Positions 35,297 to 44,034 of a stretch of 49,877 bases of DNA are shown piece after piece. The stretch spans positions 1 through 49,877 of the forward strand of contig CANFLR010000011.1 in the NCBI GenBank assembly GCA_947447945.1, read 5' to 3'. Below the pieces are notes generated by a model that did no database searches, had not been told where the DNA came from, and saw nothing but the letters and a program-made list of their open reading frames with translations. Numbering within the stretch: the first letter of the stretch is position 1; each line of letters opens with the position of its first letter. Position numbers and translations under genes: made by a program. The DNA is from Burkholderiaceae bacterium. GTDB taxonomy: Bacteria; Pseudomonadota; Gammaproteobacteria; Burkholderiales; Burkholderiaceae.

Positions 35297-35375
35297 TTAC
35301 ACTCCAAAAAAAACTAGCAGAAAAGGTTGGGGTTTCACCTCAATAGCATAAACTGGTCTCATAATTACACCTAAG

Positions 35376-36149
35376 ATGAATTACTCCACTTCAGACTCCC
35401 CAACAAGCAAATGCTCGGTTTGCGTCTTAGGGCAATTTTGTCTACCCGTTGGCCTTAATGCTGCCGATGTCACCAGAATTGATGCGCTCGTCAAAGAACG
35501 TGTTCATTTACAAAAAGGGGAAAACCTCTATCGTCATGGAGACCCTCTGAGCGCCGTTTACAGCGTTCGTTTTGGCACCCTTAAGACCGAATACTGCCTG
35601 CCAGATGGTCGCCAACAAGTCATTGGCTTTCATCTGCCTGGTGAGATCTTAGGTCTAGATGGTATTGGCGAGGGGCACTATCAATCTGATGCGCTCGCCT
35701 TAGAAGAAAGCGAAGTCTGCATTATTCGCTTTGAGGCCTTTGAAAGCTTAGCCCAAGAAATTCCGGTACTGCAGCATCAATTTCATCGCATCATGAGTCG
35801 AGAACTGACGCAAGATCAACGTCATCTACTCTCTCTTGGAACCATGCGTGCGGAAGAGCGTCTTGCCACCTTCCTCCTAAACCTTTCTCAACGATTGGCA
35901 GCGCGTGGTTATCTCAATAATGAATTTGACTTGCGGATGAGTCGCGTAGAGATTGGCAGCTATTTAGGCATCCAAATTGAGACTGTTAGCAGAATGTTGT
36001 CTCGATTTTCTGAGTCTGGCTTAATTCAAATCAAACAACGTCATATCAAGTTAATTGATATGAATGGCCTATACGAATTAGCTGGCATACCCAATCCTGA
36101 TAGAAGCGCAAGTGCTTGTAGCCCTGATGCGCGAATAAAAAAGATCTAA
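35376..36149 (+). CDS. fnr: FNR-type oxygen-sensing transcription regulator
   Basis: A 257-residue Crp/Fnr protein with the [4Fe-4S] ligands of true FNR: Cys13, Cys16, Cys22 (Cx2Cx5C) and Cys115, corresponding to the central Cys of E. coli FNR. A cyclic-nucleotide-like sensor domain (about 30-150) and the C-terminal helix-turn-helix follow; the recognition helix IETVSRMLSRF carries Glu202, Ser205 and Arg206, the residues that read TTGAT-N4-ATCAA. Loss of O2 should allow dimerisation and binding. A perfect target lies in front of ccoN 5 kb away. Its stop overlaps that of the convergent 87-aa gene. Confidence 0.95.
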   Translation: MNYSTSDSPTSKCSVCVLGQFCLPVGLNAADVTRIDALVKERVHLQKGENLYRHGDPLSAVYSVRFGTLKTEYCLPDGRQQVIGFHLPGEILGLDGIGEGHYQSDALALEESEVCIIRFEAFESLAQEIPVLQHQFHRIMSRELTQDQRHLLSLGTMRAEERLATFLLNLSQRLAARGYLNNEFDLRMSRVEIGSYLGIQIETVSRMLSRFSESGLIQIKQRHIKLIDMNGLYELAGIPNPDRSASACSPDARIKKI

Positions 36150-36409
36150 ATTAAGCCACGATCTATTGGCTTACCATCCGCTGAAGCTTCTATGCCCGGC
36201 AATATATAAGCAGTTAAAGCGCTTGAGCACCCACAGAATATCCAGATGAGAAAGAAGCCAATAGTGTAAATGCCTTCATCAGAAATATCAGGATGATGGC
36301 CGAAGAACAACAACTCAGATGGATGAACGACACTAAACAATAAGCCCTCTGCCAAACCCGCCACTAAAAAGGATGGCCACAATATCCAAATTAAGAGACG
36401 GTACTTCAT
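36146..36409 (-). CDS. Small membrane protein at the end of the cbb3 operon, unknown function
   Basis: An 87-residue protein with two hydrophobic helices (about 5-25 and 47-70). The loop between them reads HPSELLFFGHHPDISDEG, with several His and acidic residues, and the C-terminus is short and polar. The ATG overlaps the ccoH stop in an ATGA, so it is translated with the cbb3 assembly genes and is likely to serve the oxidase or its copper supply. I recognise no family. Confidence 0.8.
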   Translation of the reverse strand: MKYRLLIWILWPSFLVAGLAEGLLFSVVHPSELLFFGHHPDISDEGIYTIGFFLIWIFCGCSSALTAYILPGIEASADGKPIDRGLI

Positions 36410-36594
36410 TTGTGAGCCTGCTCTACTTTGAGACCTTGCTTTACAACGCCATCATGCAAAGGTTGATCGGCGTAAAGATTTACTGCCAACCAAATAGTGA
36501 TGGCACAGCCCATAATTGCTACTGCAGGGCCGCTAATTAGCAACCAAGGCCACATCTGCTTCCACCAGGGTTGATTGATTTTCTCATTTGTCAT
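36406..36594 (-). CDS. ccoH: CcoH/FixH-like protein, short form
   Basis: A 62-residue protein with one helix. QPWWKQMWPWLLISGPAVAI and the following TIWLAVN, then DGVVKQGLKVEQ, match the N-terminal part of FixH/CcoH (usual ending DDYYKQGL). The family normally continues with a periplasmic domain of about 100 residues, which is missing here. CcoH helps assemble the cbb3 oxidase. The second ATG (36594) is chosen as GGAG lies eight bases ahead of it. There is no sign of a frameshift after it, because the next gene starts in the stop, so this looks like a genuine short form. Confidence 0.82.
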   Translation of the reverse strand: MTNEKINQPWWKQMWPWLLISGPAVAIMGCAITIWLAVNLYADQPLHDGVVKQGLKVEQAHK

Positions 36595-36623
36595 ATTCAT
36601 ATCTCCGAGATTTATCTGAGAGT

Positions 36624-38081
36624 CTAACGGGGGATAATAAAAACTGATTTTTCATTACGGGTTCTAGTGATTGATTGATTGCCTTCTAACTCTTGTGCAC
36701 TCACATCAAAAGAGATAGGGTAATTACCTGATTCATTTTCACCAATCGAAGTGCTGACTTTAATCGGCATTAACTGATTGCTAGCAGGGCCAACCTGAAT
36801 CTCGTTAACTTCCCTGCCCTGAGAATCTAATATTTTCAGATCCTTAAGGCCTGAGGCCTTTACATGGACCCGCATGGCATGCTCAGAAGAATTCATCACC
36901 TGAATACGATAGATATTTTCAATACGCACCCCATCCACCTCACGAGCTAAAGCTCCACGATCCCGCATCACATCCACACGCAGAGGATTGCGAGTGATTA
37001 AAGAAATGAGAAATGCAGAAGTCAATACGGCAATAAATGTGGTGTAGATCAGCACTCTAGGGCGTAAAATATGCTTTAACGCACTTTGATTAGATTGCTT
37101 ATCCTCAATAGCGCGCTCAGTGGTGTACCGGATCAAACCCTTTGGATAATCTACCTTTTCCATAACTTGATCGCAGGCGTCAATACAGGCGCCGCAACCA
37201 ATGCACATGTATTGCAAACCATCACGGATGTCAATGCCAGTTGGACAAACCTGCACACAAATACTGCAATCAACACAATCGCCTAAACCCAACGTAGCAT
37301 GGTCGACAATTTTATTGCGACTTCCTCTAGGCTCACCACGCATTCGGTCATAAGTGACCAAGAAAGTATCTTTATCGACCATCACACTTTGAAAACGTGC
37401 ATAAGGGCACATATATTTACAAACTTGTTCCCGCATGAAGCCGGCATTACCCCAAGTAGCAAAACTGTAGAAACATAACCAAAATAACTGCCATGGTCCA
37501 AGTGCCAGATGCAAAATTGCCGTACCGAGGGTATTAATAGGCGTGAAGTAGCCAATAAAGGTAAAGCCCGTCCAAAAGGCGATTAAAAGCCACAACCCAT
37601 GCTTCGTAAGCTTGATACGCCACTTACGCAAACTCCAGGGCCACTCTTCACCATCTAAACGGATACGAGCAAATCGATCGCCTTCAATCTTGCGCTCAAT
37701 CCACATGAAAATTTCGGTATAAACAGTCTGTGGGCAGGCATAACCACAAAATAGGCGTCCCGCTACTGCCGTAAAGAGAAAGAGCGCTAAGGCAGAGAGA
37801 ATCAGCAAGAGTGTGAGATAGATCACATCTTGTGGCCACAGCACTAAGCCAAAGATATAGAACTTACGCTGAATTAAATCAAAGAGAACAGCTTGACGCC
37901 CATTCCAATTGAGCCAAGGCAAACCATAAAACAATAACTGGGTAGCAAAGAGCAAAACAAGACGCCAACGGGCAAATAGTCCATTGACGGATCTTGGATA
38001 AATCTTCCGTCGGACCTCATAGAGAGATTCCTCTATGACGTCAATCGGAATTGGCTTCCCAAGCGGCGACTGGTCAGACAC
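36624..38081 (-). CDS. ccoG: Cytochrome c oxidase accessory protein CcoG (FixG/RdxA)
   Basis: A 485-residue membrane iron-sulfur protein needed for copper reduction during cbb3 assembly. Several N-terminal helices include GRLFCGYACPQTVYTE. Two [4Fe-4S] motifs follow in the middle: CVDCSICVQVCP and CIGCGACIDAC. A final helix leads to a periplasmic Ig-like domain. It starts with GTG at 38081, two bases after the ccoP stop. It sits in the order ccoNOQP-G-H, the classic arrangement. Confidence 0.95.
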   Translation of the reverse strand: MSDQSPLGKPIPIDVIEESLYEVRRKIYPRSVNGLFARWRLVLLFATQLLFYGLPWLNWNGRQAVLFDLIQRKFYIFGLVLWPQDVIYLTLLLILSALALFLFTAVAGRLFCGYACPQTVYTEIFMWIERKIEGDRFARIRLDGEEWPWSLRKWRIKLTKHGLWLLIAFWTGFTFIGYFTPINTLGTAILHLALGPWQLFWLCFYSFATWGNAGFMREQVCKYMCPYARFQSVMVDKDTFLVTYDRMRGEPRGSRNKIVDHATLGLGDCVDCSICVQVCPTGIDIRDGLQYMCIGCGACIDACDQVMEKVDYPKGLIRYTTERAIEDKQSNQSALKHILRPRVLIYTTFIAVLTSAFLISLITRNPLRVDVMRDRGALAREVDGVRIENIYRIQVMNSSEHAMRVHVKASGLKDLKILDSQGREVNEIQVGPASNQLMPIKVSTSIGENESGNYPISFDVSAQELEGNQSITRTRNEKSVFIIPR

Positions 38082-38083
38082 GA

Positions 38084-39010
38084 CTACTGAGCTTGTGCTG
38101 GCTTGTTATTCGACAAGCCCCAAACATATGCCGTTAACAACTGAATTTTCTCAGGGCTTAAGACTTTATCCTGAGCTGGCATCATTGCTGTACGACCTTT
38201 AGTAACTGTTTCAATAATCGTCGCTTCTGTGCTGCCGTATAACCAAGTCTTATCAGTTAAGTTCGGGGCGCCTAAGGCAATGTTTCCTTTGGCATCTGAA
38301 CCATGACAAGCAATACAATTAGCCTTAAACACCGCAGCTCCACGAGCGGCTTTTAAATCGTCGGCAGGCAAACCCGATAGGCCACGAACATAGTTAGCAA
38401 CATCCTTAACCTGATTCGCATCTAACGCTGCGCCAAAAGGAGGCATTACGCCACCGCGACCATTAGTAATCGTAGTCTTAATATTCTCTGGAGCTCCCCC
38501 GTAGAGCCAATCATGATCCGTCAGATTGGGAAAGCCTTTAGCGCCCCCCGCATCTGAACCATGGCACTGAGAACAAGAATTTAAAAAAAGACGCTGACCC
38601 ATTTCGCGTGCTTTTGGATCTGCGGCAACTTGCTCGATGTCCATCTTGACGTACTTTGCATAGACAGGCTTTAACTCATCATTGGCAGCCGTCATTGAGC
38701 TCATTAAAGCGCTATCGGTGCTATAACCTAAAACACCAGGGTATGAACCTAATCCAGGATACAAAACCAAATATACCAAGGCAAAAATACAGGAGATTAA
38801 GAACATCCACATCCACCAACGGGGCAATGGATTATTTAACTCTCGTAAGTCACCGTCCCAAATATGGCCGGTATCACTTACTTCGCCGTCTGGCTTCAGA
38901 ATAGCCTTGACTTTACGAACTGAAAATAACAACCAGATGCACCAAAAAATGCCGGCCAATGTTACTAGGGCGATATAGGTACTCCAACCAGCACCAAGAA
39001 AGTCACTCAT
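38084..39010 (-). CDS. ccoP: cbb3-type cytochrome c oxidase subunit III (CcoP), diheme
   Basis: A 308-residue membrane-anchored cytochrome c. There are two helices (about 11-31 and 66-86) and two haem c sites, CSQCH at 146-150 and CIACH at 232-236, each with a downstream Met region (VMPPFG, AMMPAQD). It accepts electrons from soluble cytochrome c and passes them to CcoO. The ATG overlaps the ccoQ stop, with AAGGAT upstream. Confidence 0.96.
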   Translation of the reverse strand: MSDFLGAGWSTYIALVTLAGIFWCIWLLFSVRKVKAILKPDGEVSDTGHIWDGDLRELNNPLPRWWMWMFLISCIFALVYLVLYPGLGSYPGVLGYSTDSALMSSMTAANDELKPVYAKYVKMDIEQVAADPKAREMGQRLFLNSCSQCHGSDAGGAKGFPNLTDHDWLYGGAPENIKTTITNGRGGVMPPFGAALDANQVKDVANYVRGLSGLPADDLKAARGAAVFKANCIACHGSDAKGNIALGAPNLTDKTWLYGSTEATIIETVTKGRTAMMPAQDKVLSPEKIQLLTAYVWGLSNNKPAQAQ

Positions 39011-39183
39011 GATTTATCCTTACAAAATTCATCGGGAAGATCGAACGGAAGTTCGGCGGATTCTTGATTAGCGGGCTGTCTCTTTGCAGACCAAGCCCAC
39101 CAAATGATTCCTAAAAAAACGATCAAGCCAAGTACGGTAGAGACGGCTGAGAGGTAAGGGATAAAATTTTCCATAGGTTTCAT
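39007..39183 (-). CDS. ccoQ: cbb3-type oxidase small subunit CcoQ
   Basis: A 58-residue one-helix protein. The hydrophobic part (PYLSAVSTVLGLIVFLGIIWWAW) is followed by a short basic stretch and an acidic tail ending PDEFCKDKS. CcoQ stabilises the oxidase. Starts at ATG 39183, at ATG 39174 or at TTG 39189 are possible; 39183 is chosen for convention. It lies 10 bases after ccoO and overlaps ccoP. Confidence 0.88.
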   Translation of the reverse strand: MKPMENFIPYLSAVSTVLGLIVFLGIIWWAWSAKRQPANQESAELPFDLPDEFCKDKS

Positions 39184-39193
39184 TACCAAGCGC

Positions 39194-39844
39194 TTACTTA
39201 GTAATCACCTCGTCAACTGTGATGTATCTACGATTGATACCTAAACCCTGAAGGTAAGCTACTAGCGCATCTAGCTCAGTTTTACCCTCAAGCTCTTTTG
39301 GGGCATTGGCAATTTGTTCATCCGTATAAGGCACACCCAAACGACGCATGGCAATTAAATGGGATTGAATTGAACTTGCATCCGCAGGATTCTTAGCTAA
39401 CCAGGGATACGCAGGCATATTCGATTCAGGCACCACATCGCGTGGATTTTGCAAATGAATCTGGTGCCATGCATCCGAGTACTTGCCTCCAACTCTTGCC
39501 AAATCAGGACCAGTCCGCTTGCTACCCCATAAGAATGGATGATCAAATACTGACTCACCAGCCAAAGAGTAGGGACCGTAACGCTCTACTTCGGAACGTA
39601 AAGTGCGAATCTGTTGTGAATGACAACCTAGACAACCCTCACGCTGATAAATATCACGGCCAGCTAAGCGCAAGGCAGTATAAGGAACTACTCCTGGGCT
39701 GGGCTCAGTGGTTGAGTGTTGAAAAAATAAAGGGATGATCTGCACCAACCCAGCAACAGCAACTGCTGCGATGGTAGCGAGAATCAGCCAACCAACATTA
39801 CGCTCAAGCGTTTCGTGGGAAAAAAATCGACGTTGTTCTGACAT
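39194..39844 (-). CDS. ccoO: cbb3-type cytochrome c oxidase subunit II (CcoO), monoheme
   Basis: A 216-residue membrane-anchored cytochrome c. One helix (about 19-41) is followed by haem c site CLGCH at 71-75 and [18 protein letters not shown], the standard CcoO block, and the Met-ligand region [10 protein letters not shown]. It carries electrons to CcoN. The start at 39844 (MSEQRRFF) has AAGGA about ten bases upstream; a longer frame from 39868 would overlap ccoN. Confidence 0.95.
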   Translation of the reverse strand: MSEQRRFFSHETLERNVGWLILATIAAVAVAGLVQIIPLFFQHSTTEPSPGVVPYTALRLAGRDIYQREGCLGCHSQQIRTLRSEVERYGPYSLAGESVFDHPFLWGSKRTGPDLARVGGKYSDAWHQIHLQNPRDVVPESNMPAYPWLAKNPADASSIQSHLIAMRRLGVPYTDEQIANAPKELEGKTELDALVAYLQGLGINRRYITVDEVITK

Positions 39845-39854
39845 GTTCTTATCC

Positions 39855-41297
39855 TTAGTGAGCGGCAATGGACGCTTGGGGAATGGTGGCGTCTATGAAT
39901 TTTTGATGGATAACGGTCTTGTATACGTTGTAAGCCATCAGCAACATTCCGCTGAGATAGCACAAGCCACCTATTAACCGAATGACATAGAACGGATAAG
40001 TTGCTTTTACCGACTCGACAAAGCTGTAAGTCAAGGTACCATCAGGCTCAAAAGCCCTCCACATCAAACCTTGCATGACACCAGCAATCCACATGGCAGC
40101 AATATAGATAACAACACCAATCGTTGCAATCCAGAAATGCAATTCGACTAATTTAGTGCTGTACATATCCCGCTGACCAACCAAACGAGGAATAAGGTAG
40201 TACAGCGATCCAATCGTAATCATGGCAACCCAGCCCAAAGCACCTGAATGCACATGGCCAATCGTCCAGTCTGTGTAATGCGACAAACTATTGACAGTCT
40301 TAATAGACATCATTGAACCTTCAAAGGTAGACATACCGTAGAAGGACAAGGCAACTACCAAGAATTTCAAAATCGGATCGCGACGCAGCTTGTACCATGC
40401 GCCCGATAGCGTCATGATGCCGTTAATCATCCCACCCCAAGATGGCGCCAGTAAAATTAAAGAGAACACCATACCCAAGGACTGTGTCCAATCTGGCAAT
40501 GAAGTGTGTTGCAAGTGATGAGGGCCTGCCCACATATAGGTAAAGTTCAATGCCCAAAAGTGGACAATCGACAAGCGATAAGAGTAAATCGGACGCTCAG
40601 CTTGCTTTGGAATGAAGTAATACATCATGCCCAAGAAACTGGTTGTCAAAAAGAAACCTACAGCATTGTGACCATACCACCACTGAATCATGGCATCTTG
40701 AGCGCCAGCATAAGCAGAGTAGGACTTAAACAAGCTCGCTGGCATCTCCATATTGTTCACAATGTGCAAAATGGCAATGGTCAAAATATAGGCACCAAAA
40801 AACCAATTAGAAACATAAATGTGTTTGGTTTTGCGTTTAATCAAGGTACCAAAAAATACGATGGCATAAGCAACCCACACTACCGTAATCAAAATATCAA
40901 TTGGCCACTCAAGCTCTGCGTATTCTTTAGAAGTGGTAATTCCTAAAGGCAAGGTAATAGCTGCCAAAACAATGACCGCCTGCCAACCCCAAAAAGTAAA
41001 AGCTGCTAACTTGTCACAAAAAAGTCGCACCTGACAAGTGCGTTGCACGATGTAGTACGAGGTTGCAAACAGTGCAGATCCACCAAAAGCAAATATCACC
41101 GCATTGGTATGCAAAGGACGTAAACGGCCATAACTTAGCCATGGAATATTGAAAGTGATTTCAGGCCAAATGAGCTGGGCAGCAAGAATTACCCCCACTA
41201 GCATGCCCACGATTCCCCAAAGCACCGTCACGATGGCAAATTGGCTGACAACCTTGTAATTGAAGGTATCTTGATTGCTCCCCACGGTAAGTCCCAT
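39855..41297 (-). CDS. ccoN: cbb3-type cytochrome c oxidase catalytic subunit I (CcoN)
   Basis: A 480-residue membrane subunit with about 12 helices that reduces O2 at high affinity. His ligands for haem b, haem b3 and CuB occur in [32 protein letters not shown] and [11 protein letters not shown]. The start is 41297 (MGLTVGSN) with a strong AAGGAG five bases upstream; a frame back to 41330 adds eleven residues with no support. It is the first gene of ccoNOQPGH and is preceded by an FNR site. Confidence 0.96.
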   Translation of the reverse strand: MGLTVGSNQDTFNYKVVSQFAIVTVLWGIVGMLVGVILAAQLIWPEITFNIPWLSYGRLRPLHTNAVIFAFGGSALFATSYYIVQRTCQVRLFCDKLAAFTFWGWQAVIVLAAITLPLGITTSKEYAELEWPIDILITVVWVAYAIVFFGTLIKRKTKHIYVSNWFFGAYILTIAILHIVNNMEMPASLFKSYSAYAGAQDAMIQWWYGHNAVGFFLTTSFLGMMYYFIPKQAERPIYSYRLSIVHFWALNFTYMWAGPHHLQHTSLPDWTQSLGMVFSLILLAPSWGGMINGIMTLSGAWYKLRRDPILKFLVVALSFYGMSTFEGSMMSIKTVNSLSHYTDWTIGHVHSGALGWVAMITIGSLYYLIPRLVGQRDMYSTKLVELHFWIATIGVVIYIAAMWIAGVMQGLMWRAFEPDGTLTYSFVESVKATYPFYVIRLIGGLCYLSGMLLMAYNVYKTVIHQKFIDATIPQASIAAH

Positions 41298-41350
41298 GGT
41301 TTCTCCTTTTTTGTGACCAAACAATGACATAATCCAAATAGATTGGAATC

Positions 41351-41392
41351 ATTATCGAATTAAGGCCTTACAGGAGGTTTGATCTATATCAA
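41351..41392 (-). promoter_or_regulatory. FNR-activated promoter of ccoN (FNR box and -10)
   Basis: TTGATCTATATCAA at 41379-41392 is a perfect FNR consensus (TTGAT-N4-ATCAA). On the - strand GATAAT at 41356-41351 is a good -10. Counting from it places a start near 41344, so the box centre (41385.5) is at about -41.5, the position of a class II FNR site. The ccoN start codon then leaves a leader of about 47 bases. The fnr gene lies 5 kb away. Confidence 0.88.
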
Positions 41393-41406
41393 AAAATGAG
41401 GTGGGT

Positions 41407-41589
41407 TTAATGCTGCTCGGTTGATTGTGTGCCAGTTGCGTTTGGCGGTACATCCTCATCCATCAGGATCGCATGACCGGGGCCATCAAGATCATCAAAC
41501 TGTCCATTTTTTACGGACCAACGCAAAATCCAAGCCAAGAGGCCGACCAAGACTAAAGAAAGAGGAATTAAGAGAAATAAACTTTCCAT
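41407..41589 (-). CDS. ccoS: cbb3-type oxidase assembly protein CcoS
   Basis: A 60-residue one-helix protein. The opening MESLFLLIPLSLVLVGLLAW is followed by RWSVKNGQFDDLDGPGHAIL, the CcoS signature (GQFDDLDGP). CcoS is needed for haem and copper insertion in the oxidase. It follows ccoI by 9 bases; the intergenic region downstream contains the FNR promoter of ccoN. Confidence 0.94.
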   Translation of the reverse strand: MESLFLLIPLSLVLVGLLAWILRWSVKNGQFDDLDGPGHAILMDEDVPPNATGTQSTEQH

Positions 41590-41598
41590 ACCAACAGT

Positions 41599-44034
41599 CT
41601 AAGCTTTTCTTAAACGCCAGGCATTTAATGTTACCGCCAGAGAAGATAAAGACATTCCAATCCCTGCAAGCCAAGGATCAACCAAGCCCATCATTGCCGC
41701 AGGGATCGCCACCAGGTTGTAGATTAAAGCCCAAAGAAGATTCTCTTTAATAACCATTTGTGTTTTATCGGCTAACAATAAAATCGCTGCTAAAGGAGCA
41801 AGTGAGCTTGCCGTCAAAATGGCATCGGCGCCAGCTGAAGCTAAGGGTGCACCCGCCCCAACCGCAATGGAAATATCCGCACGAGCCAATAAAGGTGCAT
41901 CGTTCACACCATCACCAATTGCCCATACAAAACTCCCTGTGCTTTGTAGGTTTTCAATATAGTCGTACTTCTCTTCAGGAGTAAAGCCGCCACGGAAGTT
42001 TTTAATGCCCACTTGTTGCGCCCACCAAGCCACGGTTGCCGGATCATCCCCTGATACTAAATGTACTGCGATGTTTCTCGAACTCGCAGTTGATAAGAGA
42101 TCCTGCAGGCCCGCCCTTGGAGTGTCTAAAAAAACAAAACTAGCAATCAGCCCCCGCTCATCTGCTAAATGAACCTGACCATACTGCCCTGTTTCAAATT
42201 TTTGCTGCGCGCCAATCCAAGTTGAGCTACCCAAACAAAACGGTCCTGAACTTAGGCCTTTGCCAAGTTGATTGGTTACCGGCTCTGCTAAAACAGGCAA
42301 TATTAGATTTTCCGATTGGGCAGCGCGCAATAAAGAAAGTGCTAGAGGATGTCGCTGCCCCACCTCTAAGGCGCTTGCTAAAGCCAAAGCATCTTCGCGT
42401 CGATACCCAGTACGTAAATTGATTACCTCTTTTAACTCGGGCTGCCCCATGGTTATGGTGCCCGTTTTATCCAAGACCAAATCGCTTGCTTTGACCAAGC
42501 CCTCCATAACATGACCGCGCACAATTAAGAGACCAAGTCTTGTCACGGCGCCTTGAGCCGCTGCCATTGCTGTCGGTACCGCAAGTGAAAGCGCGCAAGG
42601 ACAGCTAGCCACCAAGACTGCCACTAAAACAGTCCACGCTTGACTAGAGTCTATATACAACCAAATGGCTGAAGAAAACAGCGCACAGAGCAATAAAAAA
42701 CCTACAAAATATCCAGCCCACTTCTCAGCAAGACTGACCATCAAAGGTTTGGCCAATAGCGCCTGATCAAGTAATGAGGCAATGCCTGCAATTCTGGTGG
42801 ACTGCCCTACCGCCTCAATCCTCATCAAAAGGGGGTTCAAAATATTATGAGTGCCAGCATAAATACGATCACCAATCTTTTTATCTATGGGCTTTGACTC
42901 ACCCGTCAATAAAGACTCGTCAAGGGAGCTTTCGCAGGCAATCAACATTCCATCAGCTGGCACTACCTCGCCTGGAGAGACTCTCAACACTTGGCCTGGC
43001 ATACAGTTGACTACTGGCACTAACTCCACTTGTGATGCCTGGGGAAAATCTAAGACGCGCTCGCAGGTTGCTGGTAGCTGCTTCGCTAAAGCCTCCGCAC
43101 CACCTTGAGCATCTTGCCTAGCAAGCAACTCAACATAGCGAGCTGCCAAAATAAATGCCACAAACATTGTGATTGAATCAAAGTAACTTTGACCAGAGCC
43201 TGTGATTAAATTAATTGTGCCCGCTATAAATGCTAGTGCTAACGCGAGTGCAATTGGTACATCCATACCTAGCAGATGAGATTGTGGAAATGACCGCACA
43301 CTGCGCCAAGCACTCTGAAAAATCGGCCCAGCTGAATACAGCATAACTGGCACCGTCAAAAGCCAACTGGTCCAACCTAACAACAAATCATATTCAACCG
43401 TGATGTCACTAGCTCCAATGTATGAGGGCCAGGCATACATCATGACTTGCATCATCCCTAACAGCGCAACTCCAAGCCTTGTCAGTAATTGGCGTTTTTC
43501 TTTTTTAGATCTCTCAAGAGAAAGTGAAGGTTCGAATGGCCAAGCTTCATAACCGATCCGCTCGATCTCAAAAAGTAAACGCGCTAGACTAGTTTTACTT
43601 GGAGAAAAAATAATTTTTACTTTTTGCGTGACGTAATGAATTTGCACATCTTTCACGCCAACAGTCCGGCGTAAATGTTGTTCACATAACCAAACACATG
43701 CTGCACATCGAATTTTTTCTAAACGGAGAGTGCTTTCAAGATCCCCTTGCTCACCGCTAGAACGACTAAAACGCCCAAGTAAAGAAGGGTCATCATATGG
43801 CAAAAGTTTCGCAGGAATTTCGTCTGAGGCAAGGTATGCCGCAGGTTTATCGCTAGATTGCGCACGTCTAGCATAGAACACCTCTAAACCTTCACCATGA
43901 ATCGTTTGTGCAATTGCCATACAACCAGCACAGCAAAATGTTCTTGGTAGCCCACTCAACTCTGCCGTATAAGCATCATTTGAAAGTAGCGGACTACCGC
44001 AGTGATAGCAAATGGTCGCTAGCTTTTGGTTCAT
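41599..44034 (-). CDS. ccoI: Copper-exporting P1B-type ATPase for cbb3 assembly (CcoI)
   Basis: An 811-residue membrane ATPase. An N-terminal Cys-rich zinc-ribbon-like part (Cys9, Cys12, Cys34, Cys35, Cys38) and an HMA domain with CAAC at 111-114 precede the helices. The transport motif SCPCALS, phosphorylation site LDKTGTITMG, and hinge GDGVNDAPLLARADIS are intact. CcoI moves Cu(I) to the periplasm for the oxidase and is not a bulk detoxification pump. It overlaps the MFS gene by ATGA, so the two are translationally coupled. The position in front of ccoS fits ccoGHIS in a rearranged order. Confidence 0.94.
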   Translation of the reverse strand: MNQKLATICYHCGSPLLSNDAYTAELSGLPRTFCCAGCMAIAQTIHGEGLEVFYARRAQSSDKPAAYLASDEIPAKLLPYDDPSLLGRFSRSSGEQGDLESTLRLEKIRCAACVWLCEQHLRRTVGVKDVQIHYVTQKVKIIFSPSKTSLARLLFEIERIGYEAWPFEPSLSLERSKKEKRQLLTRLGVALLGMMQVMMYAWPSYIGASDITVEYDLLLGWTSWLLTVPVMLYSAGPIFQSAWRSVRSFPQSHLLGMDVPIALALALAFIAGTINLITGSGQSYFDSITMFVAFILAARYVELLARQDAQGGAEALAKQLPATCERVLDFPQASQVELVPVVNCMPGQVLRVSPGEVVPADGMLIACESSLDESLLTGESKPIDKKIGDRIYAGTHNILNPLLMRIEAVGQSTRIAGIASLLDQALLAKPLMVSLAEKWAGYFVGFLLLCALFSSAIWLYIDSSQAWTVLVAVLVASCPCALSLAVPTAMAAAQGAVTRLGLLIVRGHVMEGLVKASDLVLDKTGTITMGQPELKEVINLRTGYRREDALALASALEVGQRHPLALSLLRAAQSENLILPVLAEPVTNQLGKGLSSGPFCLGSSTWIGAQQKFETGQYGQVHLADERGLIASFVFLDTPRAGLQDLLSTASSRNIAVHLVSGDDPATVAWWAQQVGIKNFRGGFTPEEKYDYIENLQSTGSFVWAIGDGVNDAPLLARADISIAVGAGAPLASAGADAILTASSLAPLAAILLLADKTQMVIKENLLWALIYNLVAIPAAMMGLVDPWLAGIGMSLSSLAVTLNAWRLRKA

